A model generated the notes under the pieces. It had not been told where the DNA came from, did no database searches, and was given only the letters and a program-made list of their open reading frames with translations. Positions 28,165 through 37,246 of a stretch of DNA of 64,000 bases are shown piece after piece. The DNA comes from Cylindrospermopsis curvispora GIHE-G1. Its GTDB lineage: Bacteria > Cyanobacteriota > Cyanobacteriia > Cyanobacteriales > Nostocaceae. The stretch covers positions 1,250,311 to 1,314,310 of the forward strand of contig NZ_CP060822.1 in assembly GCF_014489415.1 (NCBI RefSeq). The letters run 5' to 3'. The translations under genes were made by a program, and so were the position numbers. Within the stretch, counting starts at the first letter, position 1. Every line of letters starts with the position of its first letter.

Positions 28165-30303
28165 ATGAATGTGAATGAAAATCCCACTACGGATATTTTT
28201 ACTTTAAATCGGCAAGTATATAGACGTTTAAGATTAGCATTAAGCGTATCCCTACGACGTCAAATATTTTTTGCAGTATGTGATAATATAAATATTAGGA
28301 ATCAGGTAGCCAGCAAACTACATTCTAATTTGGCTTATCCAGTAGAACAGGTGCTGTACCCTGTTGGAGAAAAACAAGGAATTAGCACTCCAGCTTATCC
28401 TCGATTAGTAACCGTGAGATTAAACCTAAATGATCCCAATCCCATAGCTCAAATTAACCAGTGGTTAGGGAATTACCCACCACCAAGAGTTGGGAAATCA
28501 CAAGACTCACCGGGTAAGGTTTTACCAATCCCAGCATTTCAAATTGTGGGGGTAGAGCAGTTGACCAAACAGTCAATAGCAGTACAGAGGTTATTCTTAC
28601 ATAATTTAAAACTGAGCGAAGAATACTTTAGCAAGAAGCAAAGCACTTCAATTGTAGATTCCAACTTATTATTTTGGGTTACCCGTCCTTGGTTGTATGC
28701 GATTCAACAATCAGCTCCGCAATTTTGGCAATATAGAACAGGCGTATTTATTTTTGAGGGAGAGCCAACAGGAGGTATAGAAAATCCTAATTATCCACAG
28801 AATTCTTCTGAATTGAGAAGTGTCAGATTAGAAAAATTAGACTCATCTGTAGTTGAGGAATCAACCGTATTCAACTATCAACCTGGTAAAGATAATGGAA
28901 AATCTTTGGACAATGAAACTAAGGAAACTACAGAGAGGGAGAATCAAATAGTTCCGTTTGTTCTTAATATTCCTAAACTTTCATCTTTTTCACATATTAA
29001 TCAGGAGTTAATTTCCCTAATTCCTAAAACATTCAACCCAAATATTGATGAGGATAGAGATACTAATTGGCAAATTAAACAACTACTATGGGAAATTGAG
29101 AAATTAACAATTAACCTCACCCAAGACTCCCAAGAAGAAATTGCTCAGGCCTACCACAACCTAGGAACTTTATATCGCCTGCGCATTGAACAGGGAGATG
29201 CAAATCTAGACAATTTAATGGTAGCAATTATCGCCTACCAGGAATCTCTCAGTTATGATGAAACTTCACCTTTAGTGCCAGATACTTTAAATGATTTAGG
29301 TACTCTATATTGGATGCTACATCGTACATCCGTAAGCAGCCAGGAGGCACAAACATATATAGAACAGTCCTTAGAGTTTTACCAATTAGTTTTAAAGATG
29401 ATTGAATGTGATAGTCAGCCAGAGATCTATGCTCGAGTGCAAAATAACTTAGCCACAGCTTATGGTGACCTGGCAAAATTTTATCAGCCCTTAGAAAACT
29501 GGCAAGCAGCAATAAAAGCATATAAGGAAACATTGAATTATCGCAAGGAAGAAATGGATTCTCATAAATATGCTTCCTGTCAAAATAATTTAGGTACTGC
29601 TTATTGGCATCTAGCGCAACATAGTGAACCAGAAAAAAATCTTAAACAAGCGATTTCCGCTTATAGTTCAGCCCTAAGTCATTATCAAGCGGAAAAGGAT
29701 CCTATTAAGTATGGAATGATTCAAAATAATATTGGCACTGCTTATTGGAACTTATCCCACTATGAAACACCAGAAAAGAATTTACAATTAGCAATAGATT
29801 TTTACCAAGAAGCCTTAAAATATAGGACTCCAGAGAATATTCCCATTGGTTGTGCAGTCACCCGTAACAATTTAGGAACTGCCTATTGGCAATTGAGCAA
29901 TCTACCACATATGAAAGGAGAAAATCGCCAAAATTTACTAAAATTATCTATTGAGACCTACGAAAATACCTTGACTATAGCCAACTCTTTCGAGCAAAAA
30001 GATTTGAGTTTTGATGTCTTGGGGACACAAAATAACCTAGCACTAGCTCACTATCAACTCATAACCGATTCACATTTTAAAGGTGATAAAGAAATTGTTT
30101 CCTATCATTTACAAACATCCCTAGATTATTTTTTAAAAACTCTCAATGGTTTAGAAGAAAATACACAACCTTATCAGGAAACATTTAACCAAATTGTGAA
30201 AATAATTCGCACTTTCCATCATGAGCTAGGTATTCAGGGGCAAAATCTAGCCCTCTCTAAAATTCCCGGCAATCTGATTCCCAAACTTTTACCTCGGTTA
30301 TAA
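28165..30303 (+). CDS. TPR protein with ATPase-like N-terminal domain
   Basis: 712 residues. Residues 1-210 resemble the head of STAND/AAA-like proteins: a beta-strand with FFAVCDN, a Walker B-like stretch FQIVGVEQLTKQS, and VTRPWLYAIQQSAPQFWQYR, which ends in the GVFIFEG typical of such heads. A Walker A lysine loop is not visible. An acidic linker is followed by at least six TPR-type units from about residue 325 to 640, with repeated NNLGTAYWHLAQ- or NLGTAYWQLS-like helices spaced about 47 residues apart. It is probably a scaffold for protein interaction. Its partner is unknown, and no cleavage or effector domain is attached. Confidence 0.65.
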   Translation: MNVNENPTTDIFTLNRQVYRRLRLALSVSLRRQIFFAVCDNINIRNQVASKLHSNLAYPVEQVLYPVGEKQGISTPAYPRLVTVRLNLNDPNPIAQINQWLGNYPPPRVGKSQDSPGKVLPIPAFQIVGVEQLTKQSIAVQRLFLHNLKLSEEYFSKKQSTSIVDSNLLFWVTRPWLYAIQQSAPQFWQYRTGVFIFEGEPTGGIENPNYPQNSSELRSVRLEKLDSSVVEESTVFNYQPGKDNGKSLDNETKETTERENQIVPFVLNIPKLSSFSHINQELISLIPKTFNPNIDEDRDTNWQIKQLLWEIEKLTINLTQDSQEEIAQAYHNLGTLYRLRIEQGDANLDNLMVAIIAYQESLSYDETSPLVPDTLNDLGTLYWMLHRTSVSSQEAQTYIEQSLEFYQLVLKMIECDSQPEIYARVQNNLATAYGDLAKFYQPLENWQAAIKAYKETLNYRKEEMDSHKYASCQNNLGTAYWHLAQHSEPEKNLKQAISAYSSALSHYQAEKDPIKYGMIQNNIGTAYWNLSHYETPEKNLQLAIDFYQEALKYRTPENIPIGCAVTRNNLGTAYWQLSNLPHMKGENRQNLLKLSIETYENTLTIANSFEQKDLSFDVLGTQNNLALAHYQLITDSHFKGDKEIVSYHLQTSLDYFLKTLNGLEENTQPYQETFNQIVKIIRTFHHELGIQGQNLALSKIPGNLIPKLLPRL

Positions 30304-30452
30304 ACTCTCCTCACCAATTATGTGACAAAAGAGCAACATATCGTTACAATAGTTAACAAACCCTATTTTATAGCTTGTTGACATGGTACCAAGGACAGTT
30401 CTGAAAGGGAATTGTCCACAATTAAACACCCAAGAACACTAATAAAAGCTTA

Positions 30453-32339
30453 ATGATTAGTACAACCAGATCAAGAACACACCATCAACCAAAAGTCCTG
30501 GCTGAAGCCGAGCCAGAACAATTATACTATGATCCTCAACAGATTGCAGCACATTACCAAGATAAACTAGGACAAGTTTTACAGCGAATATTAGCAGTAA
30601 TGGTACCTGTATTATCCTTAATTTTTGCCTTATGGTGGGATAAAAGGCGAGGGATAGTTGTGGAAAACCACCGCCCCATAGCGATTCAACTGCGAGAATT
30701 GCTAACAAAACTTGGGCCTGCGTATATTAAAATAGGACAAGCTCTATCCACTAGACCAGATTTAGTTCCTCCCATATATTTAGAAGAGCTAACTAAATTA
30801 CAAGATCAACTACCAGCATTTCCCAATGAGATAGCATACCAATTTATCAAAGAAGAGTTAGGTGGTTTACCGGAAGATATATACAGTGAAATATCACCCC
30901 AACCGATTGCAGCAGCTTCCCTAGGACAGGTTTATAAAGGTAGACTGAAAACTGGGGAAGAAGTAGCAATCAAAGTTCAGCGTCCAGATTTGCGAGAAAG
31001 AATCACCATTGATCTATATATTCTAAGAATTTTAGCTGGTTGGGTGCAAAAAAATGTGAAACGGGTCAGAAGTGACCTAGTGGGAATTTTGGACGAATTA
31101 GGTAGTCGCATTTTTGAGGAAATGGACTATATCCGGGAAGGGGAAAATGCTGAACGCTTTTTTGAATTGTATGGACACCTCCCAGATATTTACGTACCTA
31201 AAATCTACTGGGAATATACCAACCGGCGTGTATTAACAATGGAGTGGATTAATGGGATTAAACTGACCCAACCACAAGAAATTGAGACCCTAGGCATCAA
31301 TGCGCGTTATCTAATAGAAATAGGAGTACAGTGTTCCCTCAGACAATTACTAGAACATGGATTTTTTCATGCAGATCCTCACCCTGGTAACTTATTAGCC
31401 ACCTTTGATGGTAAGCTAGCCTATTTAGACTTTGGGATGATGAGTGAGGTTAAACCACCCCAGCGTTATGGTTTAATTGAGGCCATCGTTCATGTTGTTA
31501 ATCGGGACTTTGACTCTTTAGCAAAAGACTATGTTAAACTGGAGTTTCTCACTCCGGATACGGATTTAACACCAATAGTTCCTGCATTTGCCAGAGTTTT
31601 TGCTAATGCTCAGGGTGCAAGCGTAGCTGAACTAAATATTAAAAGTATCACGGATGATTTATCGCAGTTAATGTATGAGTATCCTTTTAGAGTACCTCCT
31701 TATTATGCTTTGATTATTCGTTCCTTAGTTACTTTAGAAGGGATTGCCATTTATATTGATCCAAACTTCAAAGTTCTGAGTGAAGCTTATCCCTATGTTT
31801 CCAAAAGACTATTAACTGACCCATCGGAAGAATTGCGAGCATCCCTACAAGATCTACTATTTAAAGATGGCAAATTTCGCTGGAATCGTTTAGAGAACTT
31901 GTTAAAAAATGCCCGTAATAATCAGGACTATGACTTGAATTTAGTCATGAATCAAACTGTGGAATTTTTATCTTCCCAGCGTGGTGGATTTATTCGCGAT
32001 AAATTGGTGGATGAGGTTGTCAATGGACTAGATGCAGTGGGTAAAAATGTTCTCCATAACTTCACCTCTTTACTTAGACAAAAATTCGGTTTGACAGCAG
32101 TTAATGAAGTAGCTGGTGCAACAGTTGAACAACAACAGACACTAGAACATATTCAGCGAATTGTAGGCATTTTACAACAAACCAGAGGTTTTGATCCTAG
32201 CAAACTTGCTCCCCAATTAATGGAGATTTTGGTGAATCCCAAAGTCCATCATTTAGGTCAGCAAATTGCTGGTCGCTTTACCCAAAAAGCTATGGCCAGA
32301 TTAATTCGTCAGTTATTAATGGCGGAAAAAACACCTTAA
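30453..32339 (+). CDS. ABC1/UbiB-family atypical kinase
   Basis: 628 residues. The family's KxGQ motif (KLGPAYIKIGQALSTR), the Ala-rich nucleotide loop (AAASLGQVYKG) with AIKVQRP, the catalytic HADPHPGNLL and the metal-binding LDFGMM are all present. UbiB/ABC1 proteins are membrane-associated ATPases needed for quinone synthesis; in cyanobacteria and plastids they are linked to plastoquinone and tocopherol metabolism and plastoglobule-like lipid handling. Two C-terminal amphipathic or hydrophobic segments could anchor it. The ATG at 30453 follows a leader with a GGACAGTTC/GAATTGTCC hairpin. Confidence 0.9.
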   Translation: MISTTRSRTHHQPKVLAEAEPEQLYYDPQQIAAHYQDKLGQVLQRILAVMVPVLSLIFALWWDKRRGIVVENHRPIAIQLRELLTKLGPAYIKIGQALSTRPDLVPPIYLEELTKLQDQLPAFPNEIAYQFIKEELGGLPEDIYSEISPQPIAAASLGQVYKGRLKTGEEVAIKVQRPDLRERITIDLYILRILAGWVQKNVKRVRSDLVGILDELGSRIFEEMDYIREGENAERFFELYGHLPDIYVPKIYWEYTNRRVLTMEWINGIKLTQPQEIETLGINARYLIEIGVQCSLRQLLEHGFFHADPHPGNLLATFDGKLAYLDFGMMSEVKPPQRYGLIEAIVHVVNRDFDSLAKDYVKLEFLTPDTDLTPIVPAFARVFANAQGASVAELNIKSITDDLSQLMYEYPFRVPPYYALIIRSLVTLEGIAIYIDPNFKVLSEAYPYVSKRLLTDPSEELRASLQDLLFKDGKFRWNRLENLLKNARNNQDYDLNLVMNQTVEFLSSQRGGFIRDKLVDEVVNGLDAVGKNVLHNFTSLLRQKFGLTAVNEVAGATVEQQQTLEHIQRIVGILQQTRGFDPSKLAPQLMEILVNPKVHHLGQQIAGRFTQKAMARLIRQLLMAEKTP

Positions 32340-32377
32340 AACTGACTTGGTTAGTTTTCTATTCCTGGCGATCGCTC

Positions 32378-33283
32378 TTAGGAAATGCGATCGCTCGTTC
32401 TAGGGTGGAAGTTAGTGATGTCTTCACTTTCAAGAAGCTTTTTAGCTTGTAGAAGTTGTTGCTGATGTTCTTCACTAACAATTGGATATTGCAAGTCTAG
32501 TTCTTTTAGTTTATCACAGATAATCTCCGACACCACTAGCCTTGTAAACCATTTTCTATCTGCGGGGATGATATACCAAGGGGCGTATTTAGTACTAGTG
32601 TGGTTAAATACATCCTCATAGGCAATCATATAATCATGCCAAAAAGCGCGTTCTCGAACATCACTTGCAGAAAACTTCCAATGTTTAGCTGGGGATTCAA
32701 TTCTTTGGAGAAAGCGTTTTTTCTGTTCCTGTGGTGAGATATGGAGAAAGAACTTGAGAATAACAATACCATTATTAACCAGGTACTTTTCAAAATTGTT
32801 GATTTCCTCAAACCGCTGTTTCCAGAGTTGATTACCCTGGGGAAAATGATGAAGTTGTTGTCTAGCGAGGATTTCTGGATGTACTCTTACTACCAATAAT
32901 TCCTCATAATAAGAACGGTTAAATATACCAATCCTACCTCGTTCTGGCAAACACCTAGTAGATCGCCATAGGTAATCATGATCCAACTCTTCATCACTAG
33001 GTGCTTTAAAACTAAACACCTGACACCCTTGGGGATTTACACCAGACATAACGTGTTTAATGGTGCTATCCTTTCCAGCAGCATCCATAGCTTGAAAGAT
33101 AATGAGGAGAGCATAAGTATTTTGGGCATAGAGAACATCTTGATATCTAGCCAGTTCTTTGATACCCGCTCTTAATTTTTTAACAGCATCAACTTTTTGA
33201 TGAAATTCAGCCTTGTAGCTGGGGTCATAGTCCCCCAAGGAGATTTTCTTTCCTGGAGGGACAAGAAAGACATCATGATTCAT
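32378..33283 (-). CDS. ppk2: Polyphosphate kinase 2 family protein
   Basis: 301 residues. Walker A is in FQAMDAAGKDSTIKHV and Walker B with the lid in FNRSYYEELLVVRVHP, the PPK2 P-loop fold. N-terminal YKAEFHQKVDAVKKL and the GVNPQGCQVFSFKAPS stretch fit the class III enzymes, which use polyphosphate to phosphorylate AMP or ADP and can regenerate ATP. It overlaps the end of the upstream peroxiredoxin gene by 11 bases, so the two are translated from one message. Confidence 0.9.
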   Translation of the reverse strand: MNHDVFLVPPGKKISLGDYDPSYKAEFHQKVDAVKKLRAGIKELARYQDVLYAQNTYALLIIFQAMDAAGKDSTIKHVMSGVNPQGCQVFSFKAPSDEELDHDYLWRSTRCLPERGRIGIFNRSYYEELLVVRVHPEILARQQLHHFPQGNQLWKQRFEEINNFEKYLVNNGIVILKFFLHISPQEQKKRFLQRIESPAKHWKFSASDVRERAFWHDYMIAYEDVFNHTSTKYAPWYIIPADRKWFTRLVVSEIICDKLKELDLQYPIVSEEHQQQLLQAKKLLESEDITNFHPRTSDRIS

Positions 33284-33875
33284 TTAAAGACAGTTCTAGA
33301 GATGTTTTCTGTAATTCTACCAAACGTGCCAAAACTTCTTGACTGTGAACATTAGGATTAACTCCCAGAAAAATTTCTCTGAGAGTACCCTGTGGGTCAA
33401 TAATAAAAGTATGACGCATGGAGAAAAAACCAATCCAGGATCCGTATGCTTTACTAACTGCACCATCAGTATCAGCTAACAGAGGGAATTTTAATCCCTG
33501 GGAGTCACAAAATTTAGCATGGGAGTCCACACTGTCCGCACTCACACCAACAATCCTAGTATTTTTTTCCAGATACTTGGGCAAATCCTGTTGAAAGCGT
33601 CGTGCTTCAATAGTACAACCAGAGGTAAAATCCTTAGGGTAGAAGTATAAAACCACCCAGTGACCTCTAAAATCAGCCAAAGAAATCTTCCCATCCCCCG
33701 TATTTGTGGGTAGAGTAAAAGTAGGTGCGAGCTGATTAACAGGGGGTAATTTACCACCCAGAGCTATAGCTGTAGGAGTAATATCTGGGGGAGTGAAATT
33801 CAACCAGGTCATGAGCGAGAAAAAAGCCAGAATTAAAATTCTCGTCCAATTCTGTCGGTAAATCAATGTAATCAT
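33273..33875 (-). CDS. PrxQ/BCP-type peroxiredoxin with N-terminal membrane or export segment
   Basis: 200 residues from the ATG at 33875, which has AAGGAAG 6 bases upstream; an in-frame ATG at 33908 is less well placed. Residues 8-32 are hydrophobic (ILILAFFSLMTWL), so the enzyme is probably thylakoid/periplasmic. The thioredoxin-like core contains FYPKDFTSGCTIEARRF with the peroxidatic Cys; the position five residues on, where many PrxQ proteins have the resolving Cys, is Arg. The only later Cys is in KFCDSQGLKFP. It reduces peroxides using thioredoxin-type donors. It shares a unit with ppk2. Confidence 0.85.
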   Translation of the reverse strand: MITLIYRQNWTRILILAFFSLMTWLNFTPPDITPTAIALGGKLPPVNQLAPTFTLPTNTGDGKISLADFRGHWVVLYFYPKDFTSGCTIEARRFQQDLPKYLEKNTRIVGVSADSVDSHAKFCDSQGLKFPLLADTDGAVSKAYGSWIGFFSMRHTFIIDPQGTLREIFLGVNPNVHSQEVLARLVELQKTSLELSLNES

Positions 33876-34283
33876 TTCTATCTTCCTTTTTATCTTAGTT
33901 ATCTGCATCTTCCGTGTTCTTCTCTATTGAATCACAACTTGCCGTTTTAATATAATCATTATCTCATTAAAGGTTTAGTCCTAAAACCCTATTCTTCTAA
34001 TACAGATCTTTTTAACTCTCAATGTATTGATACAGCACTTTCCACTGTCATGAGGTACAATAACCGCACCCCGCGCCCCATCCCGCAAGCGATGAGGGGC
34101 TATGATGTACTTCATAACGAAAGAATCTGCTGTAAATTACTAGGCTTTTAAACATCTAGTCTAAGTTAATATTCTTGAGACTTATTACTATACTAATTGT
34201 AAATTCTTTCTTTAAATTCAGCCAATCTTACAAACTTGTGCTATTTTTTATATGGATAATGGTCCCATGTAGTAAAAAAAATC
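33876..34283. other. Intergenic region with a MITE-like element
   Basis: This 408-base divergent gap between the peroxiredoxin and MATE genes holds one structured element (34031-34134, listed separately). It must also contain both promoters. The rest is AT-rich with no reading frame that looks like protein. Confidence 0.6.
34031..34134. mobile_element. MITE-like inverted-repeat element (104 bp)
   Basis: The element is bounded by TACAGCA (left) and TGCTGTA (right). Inside, ATGAGGTACA pairs with TGTACTTCAT (one mismatch), and GCCCC..ATC pairs with GATGAGGGGC with a small bulge, so the whole sequence can fold on itself. Its centre is far more GC-rich than its surroundings. No transposase is encoded. 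This is the form of a miniature inverted-repeat element mobilised in trans by an insertion-sequence transposase. Confidence 0.55.
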
Positions 34284-35630
34284 ATGACATTTACAGTTCC
34301 AACTCAGTACGACTTCTTGGTCAGATTTTACCGATTAAGCAGTGTCAGCATTCTTAGCAATATGATGGTTCCCTTAGCTGGTTTGGTAGATATTGCTTTT
34401 TTAGGACACCTAACAGATATTCGACATTTAGCAGGGGTAATTTTAGCAACTATTTTGTTCGATTATCTTTATCGAATATTAAAGTTTATGCGTTCTAGCG
34501 CCAATGCTATTACTGCGCAAGCTGTAGGTAAAGATGACAACAAAGAGGTAATTTTAGCCGGTTTGCGTAGTGGTTTAATAGCTTTATTATTGGGTTTAGT
34601 TATTATTTTGTTACAATATCCTTTACAAAAAATTGGCTTTTTTATTTTAAGTGGTTCTTCAGATATCGAAGCTGCTGGAGCCGATTATTTTTCTGCGCGA
34701 ATTTGGGCTGCACCTGCGGTATTACTCAATTTTGTTTTATTCGGTTGGTTTTTGGGCAGAGAAATGAATTGGGTAGTCTTATTAATGTCAATTGTGGGTA
34801 ATTGTTCCAATGTATTGTTAGATTATTTAATGATTTCTCGATGGGGTTGGGCAAGTATGGGAGCGGGTCTAGCAACGGCTCTAAGCCAGTATTTAGCTCT
34901 AATCGTGGGTTTAATATGGATGGTTTGCACTATCCCTTGGAAAATTGTGCCAGTAGCCATTAAAGAAGTATTTGATTGGTTAGCATTGAAAGGAGTTGTG
35001 GGTTTAAAGGGTAATATTTTGGTTCGCTATATATTATTGATTTCCGCGTATTCTGTATTTACTAATTTAAGTGCGATCATGGGAACAAATGTCTTAGCAC
35101 AAAACGGTTTATTGTTACAAATTGCTTTTTTAAGTCAATTCACAATTAACGGTGTGGGACTAACAGTACAAACTATGACAGCTAATTTTAAAGCTAAAGG
35201 TAACACTCAACAAATAATACCTTTATTGATAGTTGCTGGACTAACTAGTTTGGTCATAGCATTAAGCTTTGCGGGAACATCTATTTTATTTCCCAATCAG
35301 ATATTTGGACTATTAACTAATCATACAGAAGTCAATCAAGATATTAACCAATATACTATTTGGTTACTTCCCATTTGCATAGTTACAGGTATGACTTTTG
35401 TTTTAGAAGGTTATTTTATTGGTTTAAGAGAAGGTGGTACTTTGCGTAATGTGGTATTATTGTCCTTCATAGTCAGTTTCATACCACTAGTAATTGCTGC
35501 TTGGTATTTTCATAGTAATCATTTATTATGGTCTAGCTTGTTAGCTTATATGACTAGTAATATGCTTTTATTATCTGCATCCATACCCCAAACATTGAAA
35601 GATGAAAGTTCACAAAATGTCCTAGCTTGA
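34284..35630 (+). CDS. MATE-family multidrug/toxin efflux transporter (DinF-like)
   Basis: 448 residues with about 12 hydrophobic helices. The start FYRLSSVSILSNMMVPLAGLVDIAFLGHL is the MATE signature of helices 1-2, and the second half repeats the fold (SQFTINGVGLTVQTM). It is a Na+- or H+-driven exporter of organic cations or secondary metabolites. Close relatives in Nostocales have been given the guanitoxin-transporter name GntT, but no guanitoxin biosynthesis gene lies near it, so the substrate here is unknown. The start is ATG 34284, the first in a run of upstream A-rich bases. Confidence 0.85.
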   Translation: MTFTVPTQYDFLVRFYRLSSVSILSNMMVPLAGLVDIAFLGHLTDIRHLAGVILATILFDYLYRILKFMRSSANAITAQAVGKDDNKEVILAGLRSGLIALLLGLVIILLQYPLQKIGFFILSGSSDIEAAGADYFSARIWAAPAVLLNFVLFGWFLGREMNWVVLLMSIVGNCSNVLLDYLMISRWGWASMGAGLATALSQYLALIVGLIWMVCTIPWKIVPVAIKEVFDWLALKGVVGLKGNILVRYILLISAYSVFTNLSAIMGTNVLAQNGLLLQIAFLSQFTINGVGLTVQTMTANFKAKGNTQQIIPLLIVAGLTSLVIALSFAGTSILFPNQIFGLLTNHTEVNQDINQYTIWLLPICIVTGMTFVLEGYFIGLREGGTLRNVVLLSFIVSFIPLVIAAWYFHSNHLLWSSLLAYMTSNMLLLSASIPQTLKDESSQNVLA

Positions 35631-35633
35631 CGC

Positions 35634-35661
35634 TCCCCCGATAAATCCGGGGTCGCGGTTT
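35634..35661 (+). repeat. GC-rich hairpin after the MATE gene
   Basis: CTCCCCC and CCGGGGTC flank ATAAAT a few bases after the MATE stop. The 4-bp GC core extends to a CGC/GCG outer stem with a small mismatch. It may be a 3' end signal; similar hairpins also mark the ends of IS200/IS605-type elements, but no transposase is present. Confidence 0.35.
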
Positions 35662-35715
35662 AAGATAAAATTGAGGATCTAACTCCAAAAAACTCTCTAT
35701 CTTGCATCTATCAAC

Positions 35716-37227
35716 ATGTATTGTGACTACTTAGTACAAATTCTCACAGCCAAAGTCTACGACGTAGCCCAGGAAACACCCCTAGAATATGCTCCCAACC
35801 TATCAAACCGCATTCGCAATAAACTGCTGCTCAAGCGAGAGGACATGCAGTCAGTCTTTTCCTTTAAACTGCGGGGTGCTTATAATAAAATGGCCAACTT
35901 ACCCCAAGACCTACTTAAACAGGGTGTTATTGCTGCTTCCGCTGGTAATCATGCTCAAGGCGTAGCTCTATCTGCTAATCGCTTAGGAGCAAGAGCAATG
36001 ATTGTTATGCCAATTACAACTCCCTTAGTTAAAGTAAATGCTGTTAAATCCCGTGGGGGAGAAGTAATTTTATATGGAAATACCTATGATGATGCTTATG
36101 CTTATGCTCGTAAATTAGAAGCGGAAAAGGGACTAACTTTTATCCATCCTTTTGACGATCCTCATGTCATAGCTGGTCAGGGAACTATTGGTATGGAAAT
36201 ACTACGTCAATACCAACAACCAATAGATGCAATTTTCGTAGCTATTGGTGGGGGTGGGTTAATTTCCGGGATAGGAGCTTATGTGAAACGTCTACGTCCC
36301 GAAATCAAAATTATCGGTGTGGAACCCGTAGATGCTGATGCTATGTATCAATCCTTAAAGGCTGGACATAGGGTGCGCTTATCCCAAGTGGGTTTATTTG
36401 CTGATGGGGTAGCAGTAAAAGAAGTGGGAGAAGAAACTTTTCGTCTGTGTCAGGAATATGTGGATGAAATTATGCTAGTAGATACGGATGCCACCTGTGC
36501 AGCCATTAAAGATGTTTTTGAAGATACTCGTTCAATTTTGGAACCTGCAGGTGCATTAGCTATTGCAGCAGCTAAGTGCTATGCAGAAAGGGAACAGCTT
36601 CAAGGAAAAACCTTAGTGGCGGTAGCTTGTGGTGCGAACATGAATTTTGACCGTTTACGGTTCGTTGCAGAGAGAGCTGAATTTGGAGAGCGTCGGGAAG
36701 CAATTTTCGCAGTGAATATTCCTGAAAAACCAGGGAGTCTTAAACAATTTTGTGAATGTTTAGGTGATAGAAACCTAACAGAATTTAATTATCGCATTGC
36801 AGATGATCGAGAAGCTCATATTTTTGTGGGTGTGCAGATTGAAAATCGAGCTGATGCTGCTAAAATAGTAGAGAAATTTCAACTGCATGGTTTAAAAACC
36901 ATAGATTTGACCGATGATGAACTGACCAAACTACATCTACGTCACATGGTGGGGGGACACTCTTCCCTAGCTCACCACGAACTATTGTATCGGTTTGAAT
37001 TTCCTGAACGTCCAGGAGCGCTGATGAAATTTGTCGGTTCCATGTCCCCCGACTGGAATATCAGTTTGTTTCATTACCGCAATAATGGAGCAGATTATGG
37101 GCGCATTCTGGTGGGAATGCAAGTACCACCAGGTGAAATGCAAGAATGGCGGGATTTTCTGGATTCCTTAGGTTACCGCTATTGGGAGGAAACTCAAAAC
37201 CCCGCCTATAAGTTGTTTTTGGGATGA
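35716..37227 (+). CDS. ilvA: Threonine ammonia-lyase, biosynthetic
   Basis: 503 residues. The PLP lysine lies in SVFSFKLRGAYNKM, the phosphate-binding glycine loop is AIGGGGLISGIG, and SAGNHAQGVA is conserved. The C-terminal third (from about 325) contains two ACT-like modules (FAVNIPEKPGSL and YRFEFPERPGALMKF) for isoleucine/valine feedback. It deaminates threonine to 2-oxobutanoate, the first committed step to isoleucine. The full-length form with both regulatory modules is present. Confidence 0.95.
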   Translation: MYCDYLVQILTAKVYDVAQETPLEYAPNLSNRIRNKLLLKREDMQSVFSFKLRGAYNKMANLPQDLLKQGVIAASAGNHAQGVALSANRLGARAMIVMPITTPLVKVNAVKSRGGEVILYGNTYDDAYAYARKLEAEKGLTFIHPFDDPHVIAGQGTIGMEILRQYQQPIDAIFVAIGGGGLISGIGAYVKRLRPEIKIIGVEPVDADAMYQSLKAGHRVRLSQVGLFADGVAVKEVGEETFRLCQEYVDEIMLVDTDATCAAIKDVFEDTRSILEPAGALAIAAAKCYAEREQLQGKTLVAVACGANMNFDRLRFVAERAEFGERREAIFAVNIPEKPGSLKQFCECLGDRNLTEFNYRIADDREAHIFVGVQIENRADAAKIVEKFQLHGLKTIDLTDDELTKLHLRHMVGGHSSLAHHELLYRFEFPERPGALMKFVGSMSPDWNISLFHYRNNGADYGRILVGMQVPPGEMQEWRDFLDSLGYRYWEETQNPAYKLFLG

Positions 37228-37246
37228 GCAAGCACAATACAACCTG

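Noticed and set aside
34284..35630. MATE gene as evidence of a guanitoxin cluster
   Set aside because: No guanitoxin biosynthesis enzyme lies on either side; the neighbours are a peroxiredoxin and ilvA.
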